From positions 1 to 42,291 of the forward strand of contig BAXC01000035.1 in the NCBI GenBank assembly GCA_001310375.1: 42,291 nucleotides of DNA, given 5' to 3'. Of this stretch, positions 1-8,210 are shown one piece after another; the stretch's first letter is position 1, and each line of letters begins with the position of its first letter. Source of the stretch: Bacillus sp. JCM 19041 (GTDB lineage Bacteria > Bacillota > Bacilli > Bacillales > Bacillaceae_D). The notes below the pieces were generated by a model. It saw only the letters and a program-made list of their open reading frames with translations, did not search any database and was not told the DNA's origin. The position numbers were made by a program, and so were the translations under genes.

Positions 1-4
1 CATT

Positions 5-296
5 CTAAGATCGACTCTTTTCTTGTTTTAGTTTTGTTCGATTTCTTTGTGTAACAAAGTATACGCATCATGAATCTGTTTAGCTGGGCCGGAGTATTCG
101 CGTGTTACATATGTTTGTGCTGGGATTGATACAGAACCCTTTTTGTTATTTAAATGAATTTTAACAAAATTAAAGTGGGATAATCGATCAATGTTCTTTT
201 AAGAGCGATGCCGATTGATTGAACTAGCATTCTAACAAAATAGGACCTTGTTGGGAAACGAGAAAGATCAATATAATGATTCTCTATTAATTGGTT
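5..296 (-). pseudogene. Frameshifted small protein fragment, possibly GyrI-like effector-binding domain
   Basis: No intact gene is present in the first 500 bases. Minus-strand codons 31-198 read as a plausible protein segment ending HDAYTLLHKEIEQN. Its core, SIPAQTYVTREYSGPA, resembles the beta strand and loop of GyrI/AraC-type effector-binding domains (typically IPAGxYxxxxxxGP...AY). A one-base loss near position 199 would join it upstream to a reading containing SYFVRMLVQSIGIALK. Another near position 33 would extend the end to a stop at 5-7. These are the same kind of indels seen elsewhere in the window. Family assignment is tentative and the start is not identified. Confidence 0.3.
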
Positions 297-442
297 TTAT
301 TAGTAATTATAGGTGTGTATGTTCCTCTTTTATGAGTCAGATTAAACTCCCTCATCCTTGAATTTTGATTTAAACGAAAGTGATAAGCAGCAAACCCTCT
401 TTTAATTAGGTTAAAAGTCTTAGCACTAATCTTGTTGCATAT

Positions 443-527
443 AGAGGAGGAAAACAGATTGATTTTTTCCCAAAAGGAGATTCGAGTTTGTTTGCAGAAT
501 TCGGGGTCTATAAAGGGGGAATTTTGA
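443..527 (+). other. Possible short leader ORF with strong RBS
   Basis: AGAGGAGG at 443-450 precedes TTG at 459 with 8-base spacing. It opens a 22-codon frame ending in TGA at 525-527, one base before the GTG start of the aminopeptidase. No similarity is recognised. It may be a translated leader, or an RBS left from an indel-affected longer N-terminus. The downstream gene has its own AAAGGGGGA site. Confidence 0.2.
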
Positions 528-528
528 A

Positions 529-1941
529 GTGAAACGAATAAAGAAATCAGTAGCAGTACTTGCATTGACGGCGCTTATTTTTACAGGAGGTACTGTTAGT
601 AATCCGAATGTCGAATTAGTTAGTGGTAAATCACAAGTTGGGGAAGCTTCCATTTCTACAATTGATATGGATCGCCTTTTTTTAAAGCATTTTGATGCTG
701 AAAATGTCTACTCACATATTTATCATTTAAGTGAAAATATCGGTCCTCGGGTAACTGGAAGCGCGGAAGAGAAAGCCGCAGCAGCATATTTAAAACGAGA
801 GTTTCGCAAGAATCTTTATCGAGTGACGGAGCAAGAATTCTCCATCCCTGACCGTTTACGAGGAACACTTACTCTAGATGGTGAAGATGTTCCGATTACA
901 GCTGCTACTGGTTCTGCTCCAACAAATAATGAAGGTTTAACAGCTGGATTATTTGATGCTGGGTTTGGAGCGCCAGAGGATTTTACAGATGAAGTTGAGG
1001 GGAAAATTGCAGTAATCTCTAGAGGGAATACAACGTTTGCCGAAAAAGCAACAAATGCAGTTGCTGCGGGAGCGGTTGGCGTCATTATTTATAATAATAT
1101 CGATAGTTTAGTACCATTGAATCCAAATCTAGCCGGAACGGAAATTAAAGTCCCAGTTGTTGGGGTCAAAAAAGAAGACGGAGCTCGATTATTAGAGCAA
1201 TCGGAAGTGACACTACAGCTTGAGGCATTGACGAATCAAACATCAACAAATATCATTGCTACGCGTAAACCGCTTATCTCAAAACCAAATCCTGGAATCG
1301 TGTATATAACCGCACATTATGACAGTGTCCCTGGAGCGCCTGGAGCAAACGATAATGCATCAGGTACAGCAACAATGTTGGAAATGGCAAGAGTATTAAA
1401 GTTCTTACCAATTGATAAGGAAGTACGTTTTATTGCATTTGGAGCTGAAGAAATTGGTTTAGTTGGTGCGAGGGAGTATGTGAAGCAGCTTTCTGATCGC
1501 GAAATCGAACGGAGTGTAGCCAATTTTAACATGGATATGGTCGGAACGAAGTGGGAGAGAGCGTCAAAACTATTTGTAAATGTCACAGACGGGGAACCAA
1601 ACATTGTGTGGGAAACAAGCCAAAATGCAGCAAAAAAACGTGGATATGAAGATGAACTTCTTTTAAGTCAAGGAGGTTCATCGGATCATGTTGCTTTTCA
1701 TGAAGTAGGTATTCCTTCAGCAAACTTTATTCGACGTGAACCAGGAACTGGGGCACTTGAGCCTTGGTATCATACGCCTCTTGATACGGTGGAGAACATT
1801 AGTGTGGACCGGTTACAAGTAGCAGGAGAAATTGTTGGTCAAGCAGTAATTGATACGATTAAAAAAGATTTTAGATGGAAGAAGACCAATGGCGGTATGA
1901 TGAAAGTGGAAGATGAGGATATTTACACAGATCTAAAATAA
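529..1941 (+). CDS. Secreted M28 family zinc aminopeptidase with PA domain
   Basis: This 470-residue protein is intact. The GTG start at 529 follows AAAGGGGGA by 9 bases and opens a typical signal peptide (MKRIKKSVAVLALTALIF). A protease-associated (PA) domain lies at about residues 125-235. The M28 catalytic domain follows, with the metal-binding and catalytic signatures AHYDS (His, Asp), GANDNASG, GAEEIGL (general base and ligand Glu), NMDMVG (ligand Asp) and SDHVAFHE (ligand His). Family members such as Bacillus YwaD are exported, two-zinc, leucine-type aminopeptidases that release N-terminal amino acids from peptides, and the same role is expected here. It appears monocistronic, with a hairpin terminator just downstream. 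No sortase motif or extra wall-binding domain is visible. Confidence 0.93.
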   Translation: MKRIKKSVAVLALTALIFTGGTVSNPNVELVSGKSQVGEASISTIDMDRLFLKHFDAENVYSHIYHLSENIGPRVTGSAEEKAAAAYLKREFRKNLYRVTEQEFSIPDRLRGTLTLDGEDVPITAATGSAPTNNEGLTAGLFDAGFGAPEDFTDEVEGKIAVISRGNTTFAEKATNAVAAGAVGVIIYNNIDSLVPLNPNLAGTEIKVPVVGVKKEDGARLLEQSEVTLQLEALTNQTSTNIIATRKPLISKPNPGIVYITAHYDSVPGAPGANDNASGTATMLEMARVLKFLPIDKEVRFIAFGAEEIGLVGAREYVKQLSDREIERSVANFNMDMVGTKWERASKLFVNVTDGEPNIVWETSQNAAKKRGYEDELLLSQGGSSDHVAFHEVGIPSANFIRREPGTGALEPWYHTPLDTVENISVDRLQVAGEIVGQAVIDTIKKDFRWKKTNGGMMKVEDEDIYTDLK

Positions 1942-1950
1942 GCACGAATG

Positions 1951-1978
1951 GCCTGCTCGATATCGAGCAGGCTTTTTA
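1951..1978 (+). terminator. Rho-independent terminator of the aminopeptidase gene
   Basis: Perfect 11-bp palindrome (GCCTGCTCGAT / ATCGAGCAGGC, 1951-1972) followed by TTTTT, 9 bases after the stop codon. Confidence 0.9.
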
Positions 1979-2240
1979 ATGGTTAAAGCTGTTCGGCTCC
2001 TGAATCGATCGTGGTCCCGTATTCTTCACCGTTTATAGACTGGCTTCTTTTAAGTAAATGAATTTATTTTGAATGACCTTTTCTCGTATGTCACTTTGGA
2101 GAAGTCTTTTTATTGTTATGTTGCTCGTATCAAAGATCCAATTGTACAATGAAGTAATAAAAAGGGAATTTAGAATATTAAACTCTTTTCTAGGTTCGCT
2201 AATGAATGTGTTTGCTGCATATATTGAGGAGGATGAAAAT

Positions 2241-2711
2241 ATGGGAAATGACTCATGGAGGCGAGACCGAATCGGCTCTGCTTTAAAAGGCCAAAATCCA
2301 ATGGTTCTTACTCAAATGAGGAGCGGCTTTGCAGTTATCGGCGACACGCAGTTCTTGCCAGGTTATTCGCTTCTTTTGCCAAACGATCACATTGGTTCAT
2401 TAGAAGAATTGGATTTTCAAAAAAGAGGGCACTATTTGCTGGATGCGAGTTTACTAGGGGAAGCCGTATTAACTGTTTGCCAAGCAAGAAGAGTGAACTA
2501 TTCCATTTACGGTAATACTGATGCTTTTTTGCATACACATATTTTCCCTCGGTATAACTCTGAACCAGTGGAACGGATTTCTCGTCCTGTATGGGATTAT
2601 CCGAAAGACAGATGGACAGATCTTACTTATGCATTTGATGAGAAAGTTCATGGCCAATTAAAAATGGCGATTAAAGAAGAGGTTGAACGGCTCATGAAAA
2701 TAGCCTATTAA
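2241..2711 (+). CDS. HIT-fold nucleotide hydrolase/transferase-like protein
   Basis: The ATG at 2241 is chosen because GAGGAGG lies directly upstream (2226-2232). The frame is open further upstream to 2073, but without an RBS or conserved sequence. The 156-residue product has the histidine-triad core at about residues 97-104 (HTHIFPRY). The middle His, the nucleophile in HIT enzymes, is present. The third triad position is Phe rather than His, a change also found in some Ap4A hydrolase-like and GalT-like branches. The N-terminal segment with GDTQFLPGYSLLLP fits this family. The likely role is cleavage of dinucleoside polyphosphates or AMP-linked compounds in the cytoplasm. The substrate cannot be read from the sequence. 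It stands alone, between two terminators. Confidence 0.82.
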   Translation: MGNDSWRRDRIGSALKGQNPMVLTQMRSGFAVIGDTQFLPGYSLLLPNDHIGSLEELDFQKRGHYLLDASLLGEAVLTVCQARRVNYSIYGNTDAFLHTHIFPRYNSEPVERISRPVWDYPKDRWTDLTYAFDEKVHGQLKMAIKEEVERLMKIAY

Positions 2712-2746
2712 AAAGAGGAGGCGGGGAGTACAGCCACCTCTTTTTT
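2710..2746. terminator. Bidirectional terminator between convergent genes
   Basis: AAAAGAGG...GGC / GCC...CCTCTTTTTT forms a stem with one A-A mismatch. A-rich and T-rich ends suit termination from both the HIT gene (plus) and the reductase gene (minus). Confidence 0.7.
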
Positions 2747-2765
2747 GATGTTGTTCTTATCGTTA

Positions 2766-3680
2766 TCAAAGCTGGTCTTCATAAATTTGCAAGTTCTGAT
2801 AGATTGTTTGAAGAGAGGGTGTTTGGATGTTGTGTCTGTCCCCTAAGTGAAGCAAATAGCCTTGTAAATGAGCTCCTTCAGTCCTTGATGAACGTTCAAT
2901 ATCGCGAAGCATCGAGGATTTCATCGTGTAGCTCATTGTAGCAAATGTCTCCATATGTCGGCTGACGATATCATCAGCAATCGGCGCACCAGCAGTGCGC
3001 ATCACATTAGCGCATTCATTTAATGTCGATTCAATAAAACCATTCCGGGTATCATTTTTTCGAATTGGGCCGATTGATGAACGGAAAAGAGTCGTAATTC
3101 CTGATGCAACGGCAATAAATAAATACTTATGCCACATGTCTTGCTCGATGTTTGCACTATAACTAAACTCTGCATTGCTACCTTTGAAGCAAGTTAGTAA
3201 TTGCTTTGTGCGGACGCTTGAGGAACCGTCTCTTTCTCCATAAACAAGGCGGTGTATCTGACTTTCTTGAATAATCGTACCATCATCCGCAACGGAACTT
3301 TCAATAAAACAAAGTCCTCCAAGAAGTTGGTTACCGAAATGTTGCTCAAGCACCTTCATATGAGCAATCCCATTTAGCAATGGTAATACAAGCGTGTTAG
3401 TTCCGATAAATGGTTTTACATCTTTAATGGCTTGTTCAAGCTGGTAGGATTTTGTTGTAAACAAAACAAGATCAAACGGTTTTGGCACAGTATCTCTTGT
3501 AGTAATTAATTGAGGTGAGAAGGAATAATTTCCGTGGACGCTTTTGAGAGTGAGTTGGTTTTCTTTTAATAGCTGTTGCCGCTTCTCGCGTACTAAAAAG
3601 GTGACATCTTCTCCTTTTTCTACTAATCTTGCGCCAAAATAGCCGCCAATTCCCCCTGCCCCAACTGATAAAATGCGCAT
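2766..3680 (-). CDS. panE: 2-dehydropantoate 2-reductase (ketopantoate reductase) family
   Basis: The start at 3680 follows GTAGGAGG with ideal spacing. A longer open frame to 3839 lacks a site. The 304-residue product begins with the Rossmann motif GAGGIGGYFGARL (glycine-rich NADPH loop at residues 7-12). It contains TTKSYQ and the substrate-side KYLFIAVASGITTLF segment, with the catalytic Lys typical of ApbA/PanE. The C-terminal helical domain carries SSMLRDIERSSRTE. The family reduces ketopantoate to pantoate with NADPH in pantothenate/CoA synthesis. Bacillaceae carry several paralogues, and some act on other 2-oxo acids. No panB or panC neighbours are present here, so the exact substrate is uncertain. 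A TATAAT-like -10 lies at 3708-3713. Confidence 0.88.
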   Translation of the reverse strand: MRILSVGAGGIGGYFGARLVEKGEDVTFLVREKRQQLLKENQLTLKSVHGNYSFSPQLITTRDTVPKPFDLVLFTTKSYQLEQAIKDVKPFIGTNTLVLPLLNGIAHMKVLEQHFGNQLLGGLCFIESSVADDGTIIQESQIHRLVYGERDGSSSVRTKQLLTCFKGSNAEFSYSANIEQDMWHKYLFIAVASGITTLFRSSIGPIRKNDTRNGFIESTLNECANVMRTAGAPIADDIVSRHMETFATMSYTMKSSMLRDIERSSRTEGAHLQGYLLHLGDRHNIQTPSLQTIYQNLQIYEDQL

Positions 3681-3873
3681 GGAAAAACCTCCTACATGTT
3701 TTTCTCTATTATATAGCAAGTCTAGTGAATGATGTTTGTTTGTCTTGCTAGTGAGATGATTATTTTTAATAGTCGAATAGAATGACCAAGTAAATTCTAG
3801 CAAAAGAGGTTGTTTAGTTAGAAGAACAGCGGTACTCATACAATAACGATGGTTTTAAAGGAGTGTGATTGAA

Positions 3874-4149
3874 GTGGCAACAGTATTAGCGGGAATTCAA
3901 TTAATGCCTAATAACAAAGACGATCATACAGGTGGAACAGTTGATAAAATTCTGGCAGTGATTGAACGTTCTGGTCTTCGGCATCAAGTAGGCCCACTAG
4001 AGACAGTTGTTGAGGGGGATTTTGACTCGGTTATGACGGTATTGCGTGATGCACACCAAGAAGCAGTCGATGCTGGTGCGGAGGAGATTATGACTAATGT
4101 GAAAATGCATTACCGTACAACAGGCGTTTCGCTTGAAGATAAGCAGTAA
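3874..4149 (+). CDS. MTH1187/YkoF-type thiamine-binding protein
   Basis: GTG at 3874 is preferred over GTG at 3865 because AAAGGAG (3857-3863) is 10 bases upstream of the former and only one base from the latter. The 91-residue product is a single ferredoxin-like domain of the thiamine-binding MTH1187 (former DUF77) family. It shows the family's early VLAGIQLMP strand, the GLRHQVGPLETVVEG segment and a closing TNVKMHYR strand. Family members bind thiamine or related pyrimidines as oligomers and often accompany ABC transporters. It faces, tail to tail, an ABC operon whose binding protein is of the NMT1/THI5-like class. That allows a link to thiamine-precursor or sulfonate uptake, but this is inference. 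Confidence 0.85.
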   Translation: MATVLAGIQLMPNNKDDHTGGTVDKILAVIERSGLRHQVGPLETVVEGDFDSVMTVLRDAHQEAVDAGAEEIMTNVKMHYRTTGVSLEDKQ

Positions 4150-4156
4150 GGGAGTA

Positions 4157-4189
4157 AGCTTCCGCATAACAAATGCGGAAGCTCTTTCT
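4157..4189 (+). terminator. Rho-independent terminator
   Basis: Perfect 11-bp stem AGCTTCCGCAT / ATGCGGAAGCT (4157-4167, 4173-4183) with loop AACAA, followed by CTTTCTTATTT. It probably also limits read-through from the convergent ABC operon. Confidence 0.85.
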
Positions 4190-4998
4190 TATTTCCAATG
4201 AAGCAAGCGCTGTTCGATTTGTACCAGTACTCCGTTCACAACAAGCCCTAAAATAGATATGGTCAAGATGCCTGCATACATATAAGGAATTTGGAAGCTA
4301 TGCTGACTGCTAATAATTAAATAGCCAAGCCCCGCCTTGGCGCCAATCATTTCGGCAGCGACAAGAACTAGGATGGAAGCAGCCGCAGCCAGGCGTAGAC
4401 CAACGAAAATGGATGGGATTGCAGCTGGCAAAATGACTTTCTGAAACAGACGTAAACGTGATAAGGCAAGAGATTGTCCGGCTTTGATAAGCAATGGATC
4501 AACATGGCGAACTGCGCTAACTGTGCTGATTAGAATAGGGAAGAAACATGCATAGCTAACTACGGCTACTTTAGATGTTTCTCCAATCCCAAGCAGAAGT
4601 ATAAAGACTGGTAGAACCGCTAAGGCCGCTGTGTTTCGAAAAAGCTCTAGTAGTGGATTGATCCAAAGAGAAAGCCGTTTGGACCAGCCAATCACGAGGC
4701 CAATTGGTATGGCTAGCGTAATAGCAATGAAGAACCCGCTGATGCTTCGGGAAAGGCTGGCGCTCACGTGAGCAAACATTTGCCCATTTATAATCAATTC
4801 CCATGCTCCAATTAGGACGAAGGAAAATGGTGGTAAAAAAACTGGATTAACAAGATTGAGTCTTGGAGCGGCCTCCCAAATCAACAAAAAGGTTAGGATC
4901 GCGGTTGACATTTTTAAAACGTTTACACTTTTGCCTACCCATTTTAATGATTTTTTTGGTTTAAACCACGGTCGTACCATCTCTTGGTAAGAATCCAT
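4189..4998 (-). CDS. ABC transporter permease, sulfonate/taurine/nitrate type (SsuC/TauC-like)
   Basis: The ATG at 4998 has AAAGGA 7 bases upstream; an in-frame TTG at 5004 is less well placed. The product is about 269 residues with six predicted membrane helices, the first being ILTFLLIWEAA. It has the BPD_transp_1 EAA-type loop near residues 165-185 (AGQSLALSRLRLFQKVILPAAIPSIFVGLR), which contacts the ATPase. This is the SsuC/TauC/ThiX permease architecture of one-component homodimers. It is last in the five-gene minus-strand operon, 27 bases after the ATPase. The dioxygenase and monooxygenase genes upstream favour an organosulfur substrate over thiamine precursors. Confidence 0.9.
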   Translation of the reverse strand: MDSYQEMVRPWFKPKKSLKWVGKSVNVLKMSTAILTFLLIWEAAPRLNLVNPVFLPPFSFVLIGAWELIINGQMFAHVSASLSRSISGFFIAITLAIPIGLVIGWSKRLSLWINPLLELFRNTAALAVLPVFILLLGIGETSKVAVVSYACFFPILISTVSAVRHVDPLLIKAGQSLALSRLRLFQKVILPAAIPSIFVGLRLAAAASILVLVAAEMIGAKAGLGYLIISSQHSFQIPYMYAGILTISILGLVVNGVLVQIEQRLLHWK

Positions 4999-5014
4999 AA
5001 TCAATTCCTTTCTT

Positions 5015-5040
5015 AAATCATAAATTCAAATCATAAATTC
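5015..5040. repeat. 13-bp perfect tandem duplication across a stop codon
   Basis: AAATCATAAATTC occurs twice back to back (5015-5027, 5028-5040). The duplication overlaps the end of the ATPase gene and its TGA. It looks like a recent slippage event that altered only the terminal residues and spacer. Confidence 0.85.
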
Positions 5041-5820
5041 AATTTCTTTTTTGTGACCGTGGAGCTTATTCCAAATGTCTTGTCGAAATTCTGAAAAAAT
5101 CGGTAGAGACCGTATATCCTGGGTGCCTCCGGCCTTAAACGTAGGAATATTTACAATCTGTTTAATCTCTCCAGGGCGAGCGCTCATAATGCCGACGCGT
5201 TGTCCAAGATAAATAGCCTCTTCAATGCCGTGAGTAATAAAGATAATCGTTTTCTGTGTTTTGCTCCAAATTGTTAACAGTTCATCTTGTAAGTTCTCCC
5301 TCGTTTGTGCATCTAACGCGGCAAAAGGCTCATCCATCAACAAAATATCCGGGTCATACGCGAGGCTACGTGCAATTGCGACTCGCTGCTTCATGCCACC
5401 AGACAATTCATGGGGGTATCGTTTAGCGAACTCTGCAAGACCAACTAACTCTAAATATGAATAAGCTCTTTCAAGCCGTTCTTTCTTCTTTATCCCTTTT
5501 TGCTCTAGCCCAAAGGCAACATTTTCAAGTGTGTTACGCCATGGGAATAACGCGTATTGTTGAAAGACGAAACCACGGTTTAAATTTGGTCCTGAAATCG
5601 TTTCGCCGTTTACTTGAATCGTCCCGGATGTAGGTGTTTGCAAGCCGGCTAGCAAATCGAGCAAAGTCGATTTGCCGCAGCCGCTGGGACCAACAATAAC
5701 AAAGAATTCCCCTTTTTCAATAGTGAGTGAAACATTGGATAGCGCTTGGAAAGCTGTTTCACTAGTACCTTTTCTTGCTTGGAAGACATGATCGACCCCG
5801 TTGATTTCGATAAAAGGCAT
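5026..5820 (-). CDS. ABC transporter ATP-binding protein, sulfonate/taurine type (SsuB/TauB-like)
   Basis: Intact 264-residue ATPase. Walker A is GPSGCGKST (about residues 44-52), the Q-loop is FVFQQYALFPWRNT, the signature is LSGGMKQRVAIARSL, Walker B is ILLMDEPFAALD and the H-loop is FITHGIEEA. The PWRNT and RENLQDELL stretches are typical of the SsuB/TauB/NrtD group. It starts 2 bases after the stop of the binding-protein gene, so translation is probably coupled. It energises the permease encoded next. Its last codons lie in a 13-bp tandem duplication. Confidence 0.93.
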   Translation of the reverse strand: MPFIEINGVDHVFQARKGTSETAFQALSNVSLTIEKGEFFVIVGPSGCGKSTLLDLLAGLQTPTSGTIQVNGETISGPNLNRGFVFQQYALFPWRNTLENVAFGLEQKGIKKKERLERAYSYLELVGLAEFAKRYPHELSGGMKQRVAIARSLAYDPDILLMDEPFAALDAQTRENLQDELLTIWSKTQKTIIFITHGIEEAIYLGQRVGIMSARPGEIKQIVNIPTFKAGGTQDIRSLPIFSEFRQDIWNKLHGHKKEIEFMI

Positions 5821-5822
5821 AA

Positions 5823-6829
5823 TTAGTTTTCCCCCAGTTCTTTTTCGTAAGGATTAAACCGGTTTGTATAAACATCGCTCAGGATAAGGTCACCAGCTTT
5901 CAAAGAGCCTTCTTGCTCAAGCCAATTGATCCAACGGTTAAAATCGGCTTCACGAACAGCGCCACCAGGACTTTCGATCCCGAAACTGCGCCAGTAATCA
6001 ATCAATTCATCCGTCTCGTTTCGATCACGGGAATAAATGATTTTCCTCATCCGGTCTTGCACATCTGAAACGGGCCTTTCTTTCGTCCACTCAATCGCTT
6101 TTGCCATACCTGAAACAAATGCAGCGACTGCTTCAGGGTTTTCAGAAATATAATCATCTCGAAACACGATACTGCCTGCATTAAATGGACCAAACAAATC
6201 GATGTCTTTAAATAGAGGCGAATGCCACCAACCTCTAGCGCTTTGTCCCGTAAAATGCCACCTAGTTGAGTAGCTTCAAGTTGACGAGAACGTAAGGCTT
6301 GCTCGCCTGATGCTGGTGGCATAATAACTAGCCCAATTTCAGCAATCTCCGCTTCGCTCAAGCCACTTTGTCTTGCATACTCAATAACCGCGAATTCATG
6401 ATGAGCTCCGAGCGTGTTAACGCCAACGTTGTGTCCAATTAAATCAGCTGCATCGTTGAGCGAACTATCTTCTGTTACATAGTAGCCACTATACGTTTCT
6501 TCGTTTGATCCGTAATAATGAATAACCGACGTTACTTCCGCTCCAGCACGTTGAAGTTGGAGGATCGCTCCATTAAAAGCGCCGCCAAATTCAATATCAT
6601 TTGTCATCGTTGCTTGAATATTTTCGGGGCCACTCGTCGTGTCACCGACCCATTCAAGTTCAATGTCTTCCATGAATCCAAGGTCATCTGCTAATTCCCA
6701 AGGAGTGACCGTGTTTGCTGTGCCCTGATATCGTAAGATGGGCTTTCCAGCGGCTGTTTCTTGTGCTGAGGAGTCTGAACAGGCACTGAGAAAAAGTGCT
6801 GTTGCTATTACAGCAGTGAATTTTTTCAT
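5823..6829 (-). CDS. ABC transporter substrate-binding lipoprotein, NMT1/SsuA-like (one frameshift)
   Basis: MKKFTAVIATALFLSAC is a lipoprotein signal with lipobox LSAC. The mature protein reads as an NMT1/SsuA/TauA-type periplasmic-binding fold (TPWELADDLGFMEDIELEW, then GAFNGAILQLQRAGAEV). After the GGI at about residue 200 the frame is lost. One missing base near 6225-6235 restores the continuation WWHSPLFKDIDLFGPF, and the frame then runs to the stop at 5823. The repaired length is 335 residues, normal for the family. The C-terminal half (FRDDYISENPEAVAAFVSGM) matches the second lobe. It should capture the substrate outside the membrane for the adjoining permease and ATPase. The context suggests a sulfonate, sulfate ester or similar compound. 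Confidence 0.85.
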
Positions 6830-6841
6830 GATCGCCCTCCG

Positions 6842-8181
6842 TTATTGCATAGCAGCATTCACATGTACTGGTCGTTTTAGACCGAGATGGTCACGTAACG
6901 TTGTTCCTTCATACTCTGTTCGGAAGAGACCTCGTTCCTGCAATTCAGGAATAACATAACGATTAAATTCTTCTAAACCTGAAGGGAGCAATGGAGCCAT
7001 GACATTAAATCCATCCGCTGCGCCGTTCTCAAACCATTCCTGCATTTGGTCAGCAATTTGGCTAGGTGTGCCTTTGATTTCACGGTGGCCTCTTGCGCCA
7101 GCCACATGCTGGTAGAGTTGGCGGATCGTTAGGTTCTCATCTTTCGCTAATTTAGTTACAAGTTCGAAGCGGGTTTTTGCTCCATTATTTGTTTCTACAG
7201 ATGGTAGTTCCGGTAAAGGACCATCCAGATCAAAATCTGATAGTTCGAAATTGAGCAGATGCGAGAGAAGGCGGACACCTGCTTTTTCAGGAATTAAGTC
7301 ACGAAGATGGGAGGCTTTTTCTTCTGCCTCGGCTTCTGTTTGACCAATCACCGGAAAACGCCAGGCATTACTTTTAGATGATCCGGGTCTCGACCATTCT
7401 TTGCCGTTCTCCGTTTAATGTCCGTATAGAATGCCTGTGCTTCTGCTAACGTTTTCCAAGCAGTGAATACGACTTCTGCTGACGCGGCTGCAAGTTCTTT
7501 TCCGGCTGTGGATGATCCTGCTTGAATAATGACCGGGTGGCCTTGGATAGGTCTAGGAACATTTAAAGGACCTGCAACTGAAAAATGGTTCCCGTGGTAA
7601 TGGATTGGTTTGACCTTGCCCGTTTCTGTGAAAAGAGCTGTTTCTTTTTGAGTGACAATTGCGTCATCTGCCCAGCTGTCCCATAGTTTTTTACGATGTC
7701 CAAACTCTCCGCTGCTCGTTCGTAACGGGTGGAATGCGTTAAATGGGCGTCTTGGCTAAAGTTAAGGGCATCGTACTCGTTGCTGCTTGTTACTGCATTC
7801 CACGCTGCACGCCCCCCGCTCAAATGATCAAGTGAGGCGAAAACACGTGCAAGGTAAAACGGTTCGAAGAAACTTGTCGAGACCGTAGCACAGAGGCCGA
7901 TACGATTTGTTGCAGCACTCATAGCTGCTAATATGAGCAATGGATCAACCTGGCGGTCATCTGTGCTGATACGTCTTCACCCGCTTCTTTACGATCGGAA
8001 TACTGGTCAGCAAAAAATACCATATCGAAAAGGCCTGCTTCTGCTTGCTTTGCCAAGTCAATATAATACTGCACGTTCAAGAATTCTTTTGTATTACTTG
8101 GCTGAGTTCATGGCGCCAAGCGGCAACATGGTGGCCAGGAGTCATGAGAAACGCACCAAGGTGCATACGTCGTTTATTCAT
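6842..8181 (-). CDS. Flavin-dependent monooxygenase, NtaA/SnaA/DszA family (four frameshifts)
   Basis: The ATG at 8181 (MNKRRMHLGAFLMTPGHH) opens a luciferase-like (LLM) monooxygenase. It is interrupted by four one-base losses, near 8100, 7950, 7690 (T run, 6 instead of 7) and 7353. Repaired, it is 447 residues, the usual length for this subfamily. Diagnostic segments are QAEAGLFDMVFFADQYS, DPLLILAAMSAATNRIGL, TSFFEPFYLARVFASLDHLS, GGRAAWNAVTSS, GPLNVPRPIQGHPV and QAGSSTAGKELAA. Such enzymes use FMNH2 and O2 to cleave C-N or C-S bonds in NTA, EDTA, dibenzothiophene sulfone or sulfonates. No dedicated flavin reductase is encoded nearby. Its place between the TauD-like gene and the ABC genes suggests desulfonation. 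Confidence 0.85.
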
Positions 8182-8210
8182 TTTTATCCACTCCTTTCTG
8201 TGCCTAATGT

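Noticed and set aside
2073-2240. In-frame N-terminal extension of the HIT protein
   Set aside because: No RBS at its start and no family similarity, whereas the ATG at 2241 has GAGGAGG just upstream.
3681-3839. N-terminal extension of the ketopantoate reductase
   Set aside because: The Rossmann motif begins right after the ATG at 3680, which has an excellent RBS; the extension is unlike the family.
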